Source of the DNA: an uncultured Clostridia bacterium
Lineage (GTDB): Bacteria; Bacillota; Clostridia; Saccharofermentanales; Saccharofermentanaceae
Length of the DNA: 48,584 nucleotides
Assembly: GCA_947165785.1 (NCBI GenBank)
Contig: CAMVBS010000009.1
Location: forward strand, 1-48,584
Direction of reading: 5' to 3'
The position numbers were made by a program, and so were the translations under genes. The notes beneath the pieces were generated by a model that made no database searches, was not told where the DNA came from, and was given only the letters and a program-made list of their open reading frames with translations. This document shows positions 1 through 8,859 of the stretch, in pieces. Position 1 is the first letter of the stretch, and every line of letters starts with the position of its first letter.

Positions 1-54
1 GGTGCCGAAGATACTTAGCTGGAGACGGCTCGGAAAAATAGGTTGCTGCCGGAT
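1..54 (+). rRNA. rrf: 5S rRNA, 3' end only (cut by window start)
   Basis: The first ~54 bases match the 3' part of a clostridial 5S rRNA: the segment GGCTGGAGACGGC-like at about 18-30, then AAAATAGGTTGCTGCCGG, which is the 3' strand of the terminal helix. The 5' half lies outside the window, so an rRNA operon probably ends here. The exact 3' end is estimated from the closing helix and the terminator that follows. Confidence 0.85.
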
Positions 55-59
55 TATAT

Positions 60-99
60 GGACCGACTTGCGTGAAACGCAGGTTGGTCCTTTTTCTTT
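60..99 (+). terminator. Rho-independent terminator of the rRNA operon
   Basis: A 14-bp stem (GGACCGACTTGCGT paired with ACGCAGGTTGGTCC, two G-U pairs) with a three-base loop is followed by TTTTTCTTT. It directly follows the 5S 3' end and separates the rRNA operon from the response-regulator gene. Confidence 0.92.
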
Positions 100-148
100 G
101 CCTGAAATCCGTGATCACCATTAAAAATATTTTTCGATATGACAGTTC

Positions 149-179
149 TTGCTTAAATTTGTAATATTAGTGTTATACT
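149..179 (+). promoter_or_regulatory. Promoter for the walRK-like operon
   Basis: An extended -10 element, TGTTATACT, sits at 171-179, about 30 bases before the start codon of the response regulator. A weak -35 candidate, TTGCTT, is at 149-154 with a long 19-base spacer, so recognition probably rests on the TG extension. This is inference from consensus only. Confidence 0.5.
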
Positions 180-211
180 AAAGATTAGTTATTATCGGAT
201 AGGAGGTTCAC

Positions 212-934
212 ATGGCCAAGATACTTATTGTTGACGACGAGCAGGCAATCGTTGATTCAATCGTTGATGTACTTAATACTTTTGGCTTTGAGACTATTTC
301 TGCGACTGACGGTCGTGAAGGTTTTAAGATGGCAACTGAGCAGGAGCCTGATCTTATCATCCTTGACTGGATGATGAAGGATTATAACGGACTTCAGTTT
401 ACTGAGGATTTCAGGAATGCCAACTACAATACTCCTATCATCTTCCTTACTGCCAGAGGTAATGCAACGGATTATCAGGTCGAGGCCCTTAGGATCGGCG
501 CTGATGATTATCTTGCCAAGCCTTTCGAGCCGGGTGTTCTTGTTGCAAGGATCAAGGCTGCTTTAAGAAGAGCTTCATATCCTTCCAAGGGCGGATCATC
601 CAAGAGCACAGGCGATGAGAACCGCCATGTATATTCGGGCGGCGAGCTTATCATTGATTTTGATGCTATGCAGGCTTATCGTTACGATGAGTCATGTGAA
701 CTTACGAACAGAGAATTCCAGCTTCTTAAGTATCTTGAGAGCAATGCGGGAAGAGTCTGCAAGAGAAGCGAACTTCTTAACAAGGTTTGGGAGTATGACT
801 ATCTCGGTGATGAGAGAACAGTCGATGTTACTGTCAGAAGAACAAGAGAGAAGATCGAACCTGATCAGTCTAAGTTCAAGTACATTCTTACAAGAAGAGG
901 ATCGGGTTATTCTTTCCCTAAGGATGTAGAGTAA
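212..934 (+). CDS. OmpR/PhoB-family response regulator (WalR-like)
   Basis: This 240-residue protein has a receiver domain (residues 1-120, phospho-acceptor Asp52 in LDWMM, conserved Lys103 in the AKPF motif) and a C-terminal winged-helix DNA-binding domain (about 140-238, with LTNREFQLLKYL and the RTVDVTVRRTREKIE recognition region). It should be phosphorylated by the kinase encoded 6 bases downstream. AGGAGG at 201-206 fixes the start. The neighbours (kinase, MBL nuclease, RlmH) recall the Bacillus walR-walK-walJ-rlmH region, which suggests control of cell-wall metabolism. PhoB is the alternative family assignment, because the DNA-binding domain alone does not separate the two. Confidence 0.9.
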   Translation: MAKILIVDDEQAIVDSIVDVLNTFGFETISATDGREGFKMATEQEPDLIILDWMMKDYNGLQFTEDFRNANYNTPIIFLTARGNATDYQVEALRIGADDYLAKPFEPGVLVARIKAALRRASYPSKGGSSKSTGDENRHVYSGGELIIDFDAMQAYRYDESCELTNREFQLLKYLESNAGRVCKRSELLNKVWEYDYLGDERTVDVTVRRTREKIEPDQSKFKYILTRRGSGYSFPKDVE

Positions 935-940
935 TTTAAA

Positions 941-3088
941 ATGTATCTCCAAGCAACTATCTTAACCCAGTGGTTGAGTACGATACCGGACCCTGTAAGG
1001 CAGAGTCTATGGCTTATCGTTGTTTTGTGCTGCCTTTTTTTGGCAGTCGGTATCCTTATCGGATATATCGTAGGAAACAGGTCCCTTCGTAAAGACTATG
1101 AAGAAGCAATGGATGTTGAAAGGCACATGGGTACCATCCAGAAATCCATTGCCAATAATGTAGGCCTCGGTATCATCGTTTACGGAGAGAAAGGCATCCT
1201 TTATAAAAATGACGTGATCTCCAATTTCACCGGTTTCCTTAATAAGGATGAGATCCCGGGCGATCTTGATGTCTTCCTGAACAGATTCGATACTAAGGAA
1301 AACCACCTGAAGTCGAACTATCTTTTATCTGTTGAGAATAATGCAGAGATAATAAGGTCTACTTATACTTCCGAGAGCAAGATCTATGATATAAAGCTCA
1401 TCCGAAAGACTGTAGATTTTGACCAGTATGTTGAAGGAAATCAGGTAAAGGAAGATTTCACTTTTGTTCTCGTGGAAGACATCACCAAGGTAAAAGATGA
1501 CGAGAGAAGACAAAAAGACCTTGCAGCCAACGTCTCACACGAGCTCAAGACACCACTTACCGTAATAAGGGCATCCGAGGTCTTCGTCAAGAAATTAAGT
1601 TCCGACAACAAACCGTCATATGAAGAAGTCTCCCGCTGGGGTAACAGGATCCTTGCCAATGCCATAAGGATGCAGGATATCGTCGAAGACTTCCTCGTAC
1701 TTGCCATGAGTAATCAGATGAAACAGATGAGGATCTTTGAGATCTATCCTGTCATCGAAAAAGCGATCTCTAACCTGACAGATTACCCGAATGCGGAGAA
1801 CGTCAGGGTAATCAGGCCGAAAAATGATGCTTATCCTCTGGGCTTCGGTAACAGCAGGCTCATCATGAGGATCATCAATAATCTTCTTACCAATGCAGTC
1901 AAATATATCGACTATGAGGGTAAGGAAAAGCAGCATGAGATCGTGATTAACATTGTTACAACTGCCGATAAGATAGGCATTCAGGTCGAAGATAACGGTC
2001 GTGGCATACCTGAGAAAGATATAGAACACCTTTTCGAGAGATTCTATAGAGTAGATAATTCAGGATCTCGAGATGTGGGCGGATCGGGACTCGGACTTGC
2101 GATCGCAAAGGAGATCGCGGAAAGTCATGACGGAAGCATCAACGTAACTTCCAGGATGAATGAGGGATCTACGTTTACTTTGTTCCTGCCGACAGCCAAG
2201 AGCTGCTTCGAGAGGATATATGAGGATGCAAAAGACGGCGTTGTCACCGATATCCCGTTTTATAAAGCAGTAACAGACTTTTTCTATCTCGAGGAAGCCG
2301 AAGCTGCCAAATCAAAAGGTTATTCGGATATCGTAAGCGCAGTCGAAGGTCTTGGCGAGAATATCGAGAAGATAAACGACAGCGAAGAGATAAAGGTCAT
2401 CGCAGCCCTTGGCGACGAGAGGTTCAAGGACTTAAGCGATGAACTTACATATGTCGAGATCTATGACGATTACGACGATGAAGACGATGATGAGGAAGAG
2501 ATCGACGAAGAGGAGGATATCACGGAGATCCCGGATATACCGCTGGCTGATGCGATCGCTTATGCCGAAGGCGAAGAGACTGAAGAGCCGCAGATCGACG
2601 AGGAGGAAGAGGAAAGGAAGGCCGCTGAATATGCTGCCGAAGTCCTCGAGGCCTATGAGAGGAGTATGGCTGAGCTTGAGGCTGAGGAAAATATCGCCAG
2701 GATGGAAAAGGAGAAAGAGGAGCTCGAGAGACAGAAGAAGAAGGAAGCTCAGGAATTTCTCATGCAGCCTGTTGTTCAGCAGAGCGTAAAACAGACAAAA
2801 AATCTTGAGAACGTCACGAAAAATGACGAACAAATTGTAAATAATGCTGATTTTGTTAAGTTGAACGACAAAGACAAGACAGTGATACACCCAAATTCAG
2901 AGAAAAAAATGTATAATAAATCTGGTGTGAAATTATTTGAAGGAAAACATAAGGCTTCTGCAGCGAAGAAGCAGGAAAATATCGAAGAGGCCGAGCCGAT
3001 AAGATCGGCAGTCAGGCAGGTCCTGGATGAGGCCAGTGCGATCGAGGATAAGATCGCCAAGAACAATGAAACAGAAGGTAACAGGTAA
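941..3088 (+). CDS. Sensor histidine kinase with a ~295-residue acidic/coiled-coil tail (WalK/PhoR-like)
   Basis: Residues 21-45 form one membrane helix. A PAS-like region (about 70-165) comes next, then the dimerisation/phospho-acceptor domain with His200 in SHELKTPL, and the ATPase domain with an N box near 308-322, DNGRGIP near 351-357 and GGSGLGLAI near 380-388. The catalytic part ends near residue 418. The remaining ~295 residues are unusual: a run of Asp and Glu at 509-527, then a charged predicted coiled coil at about 550-605, and a basic, Lys-rich end. There is no second membrane helix, so no extracellular sensor domain as in Bacillus WalK. It probably phosphorylates the upstream regulator. 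The tail has no recognisable family and may bind a partner protein. Confidence 0.88.
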   Translation: MYLQATILTQWLSTIPDPVRQSLWLIVVLCCLFLAVGILIGYIVGNRSLRKDYEEAMDVERHMGTIQKSIANNVGLGIIVYGEKGILYKNDVISNFTGFLNKDEIPGDLDVFLNRFDTKENHLKSNYLLSVENNAEIIRSTYTSESKIYDIKLIRKTVDFDQYVEGNQVKEDFTFVLVEDITKVKDDERRQKDLAANVSHELKTPLTVIRASEVFVKKLSSDNKPSYEEVSRWGNRILANAIRMQDIVEDFLVLAMSNQMKQMRIFEIYPVIEKAISNLTDYPNAENVRVIRPKNDAYPLGFGNSRLIMRIINNLLTNAVKYIDYEGKEKQHEIVINIVTTADKIGIQVEDNGRGIPEKDIEHLFERFYRVDNSGSRDVGGSGLGLAIAKEIAESHDGSINVTSRMNEGSTFTLFLPTAKSCFERIYEDAKDGVVTDIPFYKAVTDFFYLEEAEAAKSKGYSDIVSAVEGLGENIEKINDSEEIKVIAALGDERFKDLSDELTYVEIYDDYDDEDDDEEEIDEEEDITEIPDIPLADAIAYAEGEETEEPQIDEEEEERKAAEYAAEVLEAYERSMAELEAEENIARMEKEKEELERQKKKEAQEFLMQPVVQQSVKQTKNLENVTKNDEQIVNNADFVKLNDKDKTVIHPNSEKKMYNKSGVKLFEGKHKASAAKKQENIEEAEPIRSAVRQVLDEASAIEDKIAKNNETEGNR

Positions 3089-3090
3089 AG

Positions 3091-4395
3091 GTGTATTCGT
3101 TTAGGATAAATGGCGGTAAGCCGCTTCACGGAGATATAAACATCAGTGGCAGTAAGAATGCCGTTTTGGGTGTTTTGGCAGCGTCTATGATGCTCGACGG
3201 ACCTTGTGTTCTCGAGAACGTGCCGAACATCTCGGATGTTAAGGTCATGGTGGATCTTTGCAGGTCCATCGGTGCAACGATAGAAGAGATCGCTCCTTTC
3301 ACGTTAAGTATCGATCCGACAACTATCAATACTTTCAAGGCAACAGGTCCTGAAGTCTCAAAGATCAGAGCTTCATATTATCTTTTGGGTGCGCTCCTGG
3401 CGCGCTGCGGCAAGGCATATCTTCGTATGCCGGGCGGTTGTAACTTCGGTCAAAGACCGATCGACTATCACCTCAAGGCATTCAAGGCAATGGGTGCCAA
3501 GGGTACCAATGCAAGAGACATCGAGAACGGTATCATCAAGCTCGAGGCAAACCCTCTTCGCGGAACCAGAGTTTTCTTTGATATCGCGAGCGTAGGTGCA
3601 ACGATCAACGTAATGCTCGCAGCAACAAAGGCTCAGGGACTTACGACTATCATCAATGCAGCCAAGGAACCTCACATCGTTGATGTTGCGAACTTCCTCA
3701 ACTCGATGGGCGCAAGGATCAAGGGTGCAGGTACTGATACCATAAGGATCCAGGGAGTTCCTACACTTCCGGGTAACTTTTCTTATTCGATCATTCCTGA
3801 TCAGATTGAGGCAGGAACATATATGATCGCTGCTGCAGTAACGGGCGGCGATGTTACTATACATAATCTCATCCCTACACATATGGAACCGCTCTCCGCC
3901 AAGATGCGTGAGATGGGTTACTGTGTCGAGGAAGATGACGAATCCATAAGAGTATACAAAGAAGAAGGTGCCGAGATAGAAGGAACCAATTTCAAGACGG
4001 CTCCTTATCCGGGCTTCCCGACCGATCTTCAGCCGCAGGCTGTAGTTCTCCTTTGTCTTGCAAGCGGTATGAGCAAGATGCATGAGAATGTATGGGAGAC
4101 GAGATTCCAGTATGTTGCGGAACTTCAGAAGATGGGCGCGAACATCAACTGTATCGAGAGAGTCGCTCTCGTAAGCGGGATCGATTCATTTAAGCCTGCA
4201 AGCGTAATGGCTACTGACTTAAGAGCCGGTGCGGCACTTGTCTGTGCGGCGCTCGAAGCTCCCGGCGTAAGCTATATCGGATATGCGAGCAGGATAGACA
4301 GAGGATACGAGAATATCATCGAGAAACTTACTGCTCTCGGCGCTGAGATCGAGAGAGTCGATTCACCTGTTTTCGATAATGACGGAGAGGCTTGA
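3091..4395 (+). CDS. murA: UDP-N-acetylglucosamine 1-carboxyvinyltransferase
   Basis: Catalyses the first committed step of peptidoglycan synthesis, transfer of enolpyruvate from PEP to UDP-GlcNAc, in the cytoplasm. The 434-residue protein has the N-terminal GSKNA motif (Lys22 region), the catalytic loop LRMPGGCNFGQRPID with Cys117 (the residue fosfomycin alkylates), and the two-domain EPSP-synthase fold length. The start is GTG, 2 bases after the kinase stop, so it is translationally coupled. A Cys rather than Asp at the active site predicts fosfomycin sensitivity. Having murA inside a walRK-like operon ties regulation to wall synthesis. Bacillota often carry two copies; whether this is murA or murAB (murZ) is not decidable here. 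Confidence 0.95.
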   Translation: MYSFRINGGKPLHGDINISGSKNAVLGVLAASMMLDGPCVLENVPNISDVKVMVDLCRSIGATIEEIAPFTLSIDPTTINTFKATGPEVSKIRASYYLLGALLARCGKAYLRMPGGCNFGQRPIDYHLKAFKAMGAKGTNARDIENGIIKLEANPLRGTRVFFDIASVGATINVMLAATKAQGLTTIINAAKEPHIVDVANFLNSMGARIKGAGTDTIRIQGVPTLPGNFSYSIIPDQIEAGTYMIAAAVTGGDVTIHNLIPTHMEPLSAKMREMGYCVEEDDESIRVYKEEGAEIEGTNFKTAPYPGFPTDLQPQAVVLLCLASGMSKMHENVWETRFQYVAELQKMGANINCIERVALVSGIDSFKPASVMATDLRAGAALVCAALEAPGVSYIGYASRIDRGYENIIEKLTALGAEIERVDSPVFDNDGEA

Positions 4396-4396
4396 T

Positions 4397-5212
4397 ATGG
4401 CTTCTGTTTTTGAGATGATCCCCCTTTGCAGTGGAAGCAGCGGCAATTCCATACTCGTCAGGGTACTCGGAATGAACATACTTTTTGACTGCGGGATCTC
4501 CTGTAAGAGGATAGTTGAGGCGCTCGGCAAGGTCGGCACGGATCCGACGGAGATCGACGCAATGTTCCTTTCGCATTCGCACTCGGATCACATAAGCGGT
4601 GCGGATGTTTTCGTGAGAAAATATTTTACTGATATATATGCGACCAAAGAGACGATGAGGTCTTTCCTGAGTGTCTGCAAGAAAGAGCACTCGAGGGAGC
4701 TCGACCACGAGATCGACGGCGAGGTCGTCTTTAAGACGGTGAAGGGAAACGTCACCGTCATCGCATGCAAGACGCCGCATGATACCGCGGGCTCGGTGTG
4801 TTTTAAGGTGTGCTGCGCCGGCAAGTCGATAATGATCATGACGGACTTAGGTCATGTGACTGATGAAATAAGAGCACTTGCAAAGGGAGTCGACGGTATC
4901 CTTATCGAATCCAACTACGACTACGAGATGCTCATCACGGGACCTTATGACTATGCACTTAAAAGACGTGTCGAAGGGCCGTACGGGCACCTGAGCAATG
5001 AGGACTGTGCGCAGATGATAAAAGAGCTCATCGACAGCGGAACAAAGTCTTTCATCCTCGGGCATCTGAGCGAGAACAATAACGTTCCCGATCTGGCGCT
5101 GAATACGGTGGTTGATTACCTGGCGTCGTTCGGGCTTCACAAGGAAAAAGATTATTGTCTGGAAGTTGCGAGAAGGTATGAACCTTCAGATCCTATGGTG
5201 GTATTTGCATGA
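4397..5212 (+). CDS. MBL-fold nuclease, WalJ/YycJ-like
   Basis: A metallo-beta-lactamase-fold hydrolase of 271 residues. The metal-binding motif HSHSDH follows a typical CSGSSGNS N-terminus, and further ligand positions are seen in the TPHDTAGS segment and near ILGHLSENN at the C-terminus. The family (YycJ/WalJ) is a putative 5'-3' exonuclease linked to cell-cycle or wall regulation. An in-frame ATG at 4379 lies inside murA, but GGAGAGG at 4384-4390 is correctly spaced only for ATG 4397, so I chose that start. It sits between murA and rlmH, as walJ does near rlmH in Bacillus. Confidence 0.88.
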   Translation: MASVFEMIPLCSGSSGNSILVRVLGMNILFDCGISCKRIVEALGKVGTDPTEIDAMFLSHSHSDHISGADVFVRKYFTDIYATKETMRSFLSVCKKEHSRELDHEIDGEVVFKTVKGNVTVIACKTPHDTAGSVCFKVCCAGKSIMIMTDLGHVTDEIRALAKGVDGILIESNYDYEMLITGPYDYALKRRVEGPYGHLSNEDCAQMIKELIDSGTKSFILGHLSENNNVPDLALNTVVDYLASFGLHKEKDYCLEVARRYEPSDPMVVFA

Positions 5213-5673
5213 AGATAAAAGTGGTCTGTGCGGGAAAGATAAAAGAGAAATGGCTTAGCGAGGGGATCGCTGAGTACGTTAAGAGGCTGTCGAAGTACGC
5301 CTCGGTCGATTTTATCGAGGTCCCGGACAGTCCCGATTCCATTCCTGTGGCAAGAGCGCTTGAGCAGGAAGGAAAGCTAATGCTCGCCAAGATAGGCGAC
5401 AATGAGCATGTCTGGGTCATGGACCTTCACGGCAAGCTCCTAACTTCGGAAGAACTCTCACAAAAACTCATAAAAGGTCTCGAAAAAGGCGGAAGCACGC
5501 TCACGATAGTCATCGGGGGCAGTAACGGCCTGTCGCCGGAGATCGTAAAAAGAGCCGACGAGCGTATATGTTTGGGGAATATTACGCTCACGCATCAGAT
5601 GACAAGGCTCATATTGATGGAGCAGATCTACAGAGGTTTCAAGATAGCAGGTAACGAGAAATATCATAAATAG
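5209..5673 (+). CDS. rlmH: 23S rRNA (pseudouridine1915-N3)-methyltransferase
   Basis: A 154-residue SPOUT-class methyltransferase. The SAM-binding knot region VIGGSNGLSPE and the C-terminal LTHQMTRLILMEQIYRGFKI...YHK are diagnostic of RlmH, which methylates pseudouridine 1915 in helix 69 of 23S rRNA on assembled ribosomes. The length matches the family (about 155-160). The start codon overlaps the stop of the nuclease gene (ATGA), showing operon coupling. Confidence 0.95.
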   Translation: MKIKVVCAGKIKEKWLSEGIAEYVKRLSKYASVDFIEVPDSPDSIPVARALEQEGKLMLAKIGDNEHVWVMDLHGKLLTSEELSQKLIKGLEKGGSTLTIVIGGSNGLSPEIVKRADERICLGNITLTHQMTRLILMEQIYRGFKIAGNEKYHK

Positions 5674-5697
5674 TTTTATTGAAGGAGGGGTGTAAAA

Positions 5698-7752
5698 GTG
5701 AGTTTCATCAAAAGAAACGGCATCAGGATCTTAAGTATTGTCCTTACCGCGAGCATGCTTCTCGCATTCGGAGGCTGTGCGAAGAAGGGCATTGACGGCT
5801 TGCCTTTGGACGAGAACGGAGTACCGTATATCTCCGAAGACTTTGAAAGCAGAAAGAACCTTGCGGCTGCAAGAGGTGACACGACCAAGATCGAAGTCGT
5901 TGAGGAATCGGGCAACAAGGTCCTTAAGATCAGCAACAGGACCGATGCATGGAACGGCGCGAACTTTCCCGCAAATGCATTTGTCGGAAACAAGGTAGCC
6001 GTAAGGTGCAGCGTGAAGAGCGAGAACGGAACGTGTTCTTTGTCACTTCAGTATGATCTTGCAGGCACCACTGCCTATACGACCATAACGTCAGGTAATA
6101 CCAGCGCTTATCACTATGCAACGCTCGTGGGTGAGATAGAGATCCCGGAGCATGCAGAGAATGTATTTCTCTATGTGGAAGCAAACGGTGTGGCTGATAT
6201 CTTCATAGATGATTTCTCGGTAACCGTTTCGGGGGACTATGTCGATCCGAAGACCATCGCTCCTTTGGAGTATACGGACATCACGACACTTCCTGAACTT
6301 AAGACGCTCTATAAGGATTACTTCCTGATGGGATGCGCCATCCCTACCACGTTCGTCAGTAACGAGAATAAGACTTATATCGATCTCGTGACCAAGGAGT
6401 TCAATGCCATTACGTTCGAGAACGAACTTAAGCCTGACAGCATCCTCGATTATGAGACATCGGTAAGCGATCTTTCCAAATATAACGAGAGTCCGGCGGT
6501 CAAGTTCGATCACCTGAAGGAGACGTTGGATTATTGCAAGGCCAACGGCATCGTTGTCCGCGGTCATACGCTCGTATGGTATTCCCAGACTCCTGCATGG
6601 ATCTATCACGAAGACTACGACATCAACAAGGGTTATGTAAGCAGGGATCTGATGCTCAAGAGAATGGAAAATTACATAAAGTCCGTTTTCGAGTGGGCTC
6701 AGGAGAATTATCCGGGAACATTCTATGCATGGGATGTAGTCAACGAGGCAGTAAGCGACAGCAACGGTCAGATGCGTGACTGCGAGTGGCGCGAGATCAT
6801 CGGTGACGATTATGTGGAGAAGGCTTTCGAATATGCTCGAAAATATGCTCCGGACGGAGTCAAGCTCTTCTACAACGACTATAACTCTTATCAGAATACA
6901 AAGCGTGATGCGATAATCGAGATGCTCAAGCCTATCGCAGAAGCAGGCAACATCGACGGTGTCGGAATGCAGGGTCACATCTCGACCGCAACGGGCGTTG
7001 ATTATTTCATCGAGGCAATGAAGATGTATGCTGACCTGGGCGTAGTCGTTAACGTAACGGAGCTCGATATCTCCATGCCGCAGACATCGAACGGCGAGTT
7101 CGATCAGGGTGTATATTTCAACAAGCTCTTCAAGGCATTTATCGATGCCAAGAACAGCGGTGTTCCGCTCGAGTGCGTAACCGTATGGGGTATCTGTGAT
7201 AACCTGTCATGGAAGGCAGCTGATAAGCCGCTCCTTTTCTCGGAGACGCTCTCACCTAAGACGGCATTTAACGGAGTCGTTGCCGCGATCACGGGCGAAG
7301 AACTTCAAAAGCCTGCCGACTATGTGGAAGTCAAGCGCGACACGACAACGATCTATGAAGACTATGAAGATCAGAAGTTTGTCGGTCATCCGAGATTCTC
7401 GTCGACCATCGGTGTCGGTGACATAAATCCGTATGACGGAAAGTTCTCTTTGAGCTGTTCCGGAGGAACTGCGGAATATGACGGTTACTCCATCGACATC
7501 TCGGGCTTTGTGGGACAGACCATCCACTATAAGTTCGCGGTAAGGTCGGAGGCACCTGAGACGAAGATGACTTTGGATATCGACGGTCAGTGGCCGACAG
7601 TGACAAGCGTTGCGACAGGCACGGGCGAATGGCAGGTGGCTGAAGGCACATATGAAGTTCCTGACGGATACGATACGCTGACGGTATACTTCGAGACAAC
7701 GACGACAGATTCGTTCAATCTCGACAATGTGCTTATAGAGTTAGCTGAATAA
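5698..7752 (+). CDS. Lipoprotein endo-1,4-beta-xylanase, GH10 with flanking CBM22-like modules
   Basis: A 684-residue secreted enzyme that cleaves xylan backbones. The N-terminal signal ends in a lipobox-like LLAFGGC (Cys27), so it is probably anchored outside the membrane. Modules: a beta-sandwich carbohydrate-binding module (about 45-178, CBM22/CBM4_9-like), a GH10 catalytic barrel (about 195-535) with the acid/base Glu350 in WDVVNEA and the nucleophile Glu455 in VTELDIS, and a second similar binding module (about 552-683). RGHTLVWYSQTPAW is a classic GH10 signature. The start is GTG behind GGAGGGG. It follows rlmH by 24 bases and ends at a strong terminator. The carbohydrate specificity of the modules is inferred. 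Confidence 0.92.
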   Translation: MSFIKRNGIRILSIVLTASMLLAFGGCAKKGIDGLPLDENGVPYISEDFESRKNLAAARGDTTKIEVVEESGNKVLKISNRTDAWNGANFPANAFVGNKVAVRCSVKSENGTCSLSLQYDLAGTTAYTTITSGNTSAYHYATLVGEIEIPEHAENVFLYVEANGVADIFIDDFSVTVSGDYVDPKTIAPLEYTDITTLPELKTLYKDYFLMGCAIPTTFVSNENKTYIDLVTKEFNAITFENELKPDSILDYETSVSDLSKYNESPAVKFDHLKETLDYCKANGIVVRGHTLVWYSQTPAWIYHEDYDINKGYVSRDLMLKRMENYIKSVFEWAQENYPGTFYAWDVVNEAVSDSNGQMRDCEWREIIGDDYVEKAFEYARKYAPDGVKLFYNDYNSYQNTKRDAIIEMLKPIAEAGNIDGVGMQGHISTATGVDYFIEAMKMYADLGVVVNVTELDISMPQTSNGEFDQGVYFNKLFKAFIDAKNSGVPLECVTVWGICDNLSWKAADKPLLFSETLSPKTAFNGVVAAITGEELQKPADYVEVKRDTTTIYEDYEDQKFVGHPRFSSTIGVGDINPYDGKFSLSCSGGTAEYDGYSIDISGFVGQTIHYKFAVRSEAPETKMTLDIDGQWPTVTSVATGTGEWQVAEGTYEVPDGYDTLTVYFETTTTDSFNLDNVLIELAE

Positions 7753-7759
7753 GTTATGA

Positions 7760-7783
7760 GGACCGCTTCGGCGGTCCTTTTAT
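7760..7783 (+). terminator. Rho-independent terminator after the xylanase gene
   Basis: A perfect 7-bp stem GGACCGC/GCGGTCC with a TTCG tetraloop is followed by four T residues, 8 bases after the xylanase stop codon. Confidence 0.9.
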
Positions 7784-7810
7784 ATTGCTTCACTTTTTCG
7801 AGAGGCAAAA

Positions 7811-7822
7811 TGACATTTGTCA
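7811..7822 (+). promoter_or_regulatory. Palindromic operator candidate, TGACATTTGTCA
   Basis: A perfect palindrome (extended to ATGACATTTGTCAT at 7810-7823) in the leader of the exporter operon, ending 86 bases before the ABC gene. The second, homologous cluster has TGACTAAAGTCA ending 85 bases before its ABC gene. The shared core TGAC-W4-GTCA and matching position suggest the binding site of the LuxR-type regulator encoded in each cluster. A weaker half-site, TGACACTAAAAGTC, follows at 7841-7854. Confidence 0.5.
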
Positions 7823-7908
7823 TGTTAAAAGAGTTATTCATGACACTAAAAGTCCTTGCGATCCTGAGAGAAAATAGGACCATAAGAAAACCACGGAGGC
7901 AAAAAGAC

Positions 7909-8847
7909 ATGGAAGTTATCAAAGTAAGAAGTCTCGTAAAGAAATATAAGGAACTCGTAGCTCTCGAACATCTGGACCTGACGGTCTATGAAGGAGAGAT
8001 CCTCGGACTTCTCGGACCTAACGGATCAGGCAAGTCAACATCGATCAACTGCATCCTCTCACTTCTGTCATACGACAAGGGAGAGATCGAGGTCTTCGGT
8101 AAGAAGATGAGCCCGAAGGCATACGATCTCAAGAAGATGATCGGAGTGGTCCCTCAGGAAGTTGCAGTCTATGAGGAACTGACAGTTCAGGAGAATATCG
8201 ACTTCTTCTGCGGACTTTACATAAAGGATAAAGAGACAAGGAAAAAGTACGTCGATGAGGCGATCGAATTCGTAGGCTTAAACGATTTCAGAAAGTTCAG
8301 ACCGAAGAAGCTCTCCGGAGGTCTTAAAAGAAGACTCAACATCGCATGCGGCATCGCTCATAAGCCGAAGCTCATATTCTTCGACGAGCCGACCGTAGCA
8401 GTCGATCCTCAGAGCAGGAACAAGATCCTGGACGGTATCGAACAGCTTAGGGATCAGGGTGCGACGATAGTTTATACATCACACTATATCGAGGAAGTCG
8501 AAAGACTCGCTTCGAGGATCGCGATAATCGACAAGGGTCATGTCATCGCATCGGGAACGGCAGATGAGCTCAAAAAGAGCATCAAGAAGAACGAGACAAT
8601 AAGGATCGAGGTGGCAGGACTTACGGAGAAGAACATCGCTTTCATCGAGTCCATGGGAAGCCTTTATTCGGTAAGTTACGAGAACGGAGTCCTTAGGGCG
8701 GAAGCAGGTACGGGAAAACATGTTGTGACGGATCTTATCACGTATCTTCAGGGTGAGGATCTCAGTATCGGAAACATCTATTCCGAGCAGCCGACGCTCA
8801 ACGATGTATTCCTCGAGATCACAGGTAAAGAATTAAGAGACGAGTAA
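7909..8847 (+). CDS. ABC transporter ATP-binding protein, linearmycin-exporter type (LnrL-like)
   Basis: A 312-residue ATPase of an ABC-2 exporter. Walker A is GPNGSGKST, the Q loop VVPQE, the signature LSGGLKRRL and Walker B LIFFDEPTVAVDPQ. A ~75-residue C-terminal extension follows the H loop, as in LnrL/DrrA-type proteins. It energises the two permeases encoded next. The reading frame stays open back to 7756, but GGAGG at about 7895 points to ATG 7909. The order ATPase, permease, permease, kinase, LuxR regulator and the protein lengths match the lnrLMN/lnrJK linearmycin-resistance locus of Bacillus. The substrate is unknown, probably a membrane-active lipid or polyene. Confidence 0.9.
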   Translation: MEVIKVRSLVKKYKELVALEHLDLTVYEGEILGLLGPNGSGKSTSINCILSLLSYDKGEIEVFGKKMSPKAYDLKKMIGVVPQEVAVYEELTVQENIDFFCGLYIKDKETRKKYVDEAIEFVGLNDFRKFRPKKLSGGLKRRLNIACGIAHKPKLIFFDEPTVAVDPQSRNKILDGIEQLRDQGATIVYTSHYIEEVERLASRIAIIDKGHVIASGTADELKKSIKKNETIRIEVAGLTEKNIAFIESMGSLYSVSYENGVLRAEAGTGKHVVTDLITYLQGEDLSIGNIYSEQPTLNDVFLEITGKELRDE

Positions 8848-8859
8848 GAGGTAAAGGAA

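Noticed and set aside
2439..2789. Arg/Lys-rich 116-codon frame inside the kinase tail
   Set aside because: It is the +1 frame of an Asp/Glu-coding stretch, which produces Arg/Lys codons automatically; no start signals.
3373..4083. 236-codon minus-strand frame inside murA
   Set aside because: Antisense shadow of a clear MurA; no start signals.
6091..6978. 295-codon minus-strand frame inside the xylanase gene
   Set aside because: The sense strand encodes the GH10 catalytic domain with both catalytic glutamates. The antisense frame shows no domain or start signals.
7756..7908. N-terminal extension of the first ABC ATPase
   Set aside because: It would begin inside the xylanase terminator, has no ribosome site and does not resemble ABC ATPases; ATG 7909 has a good site.
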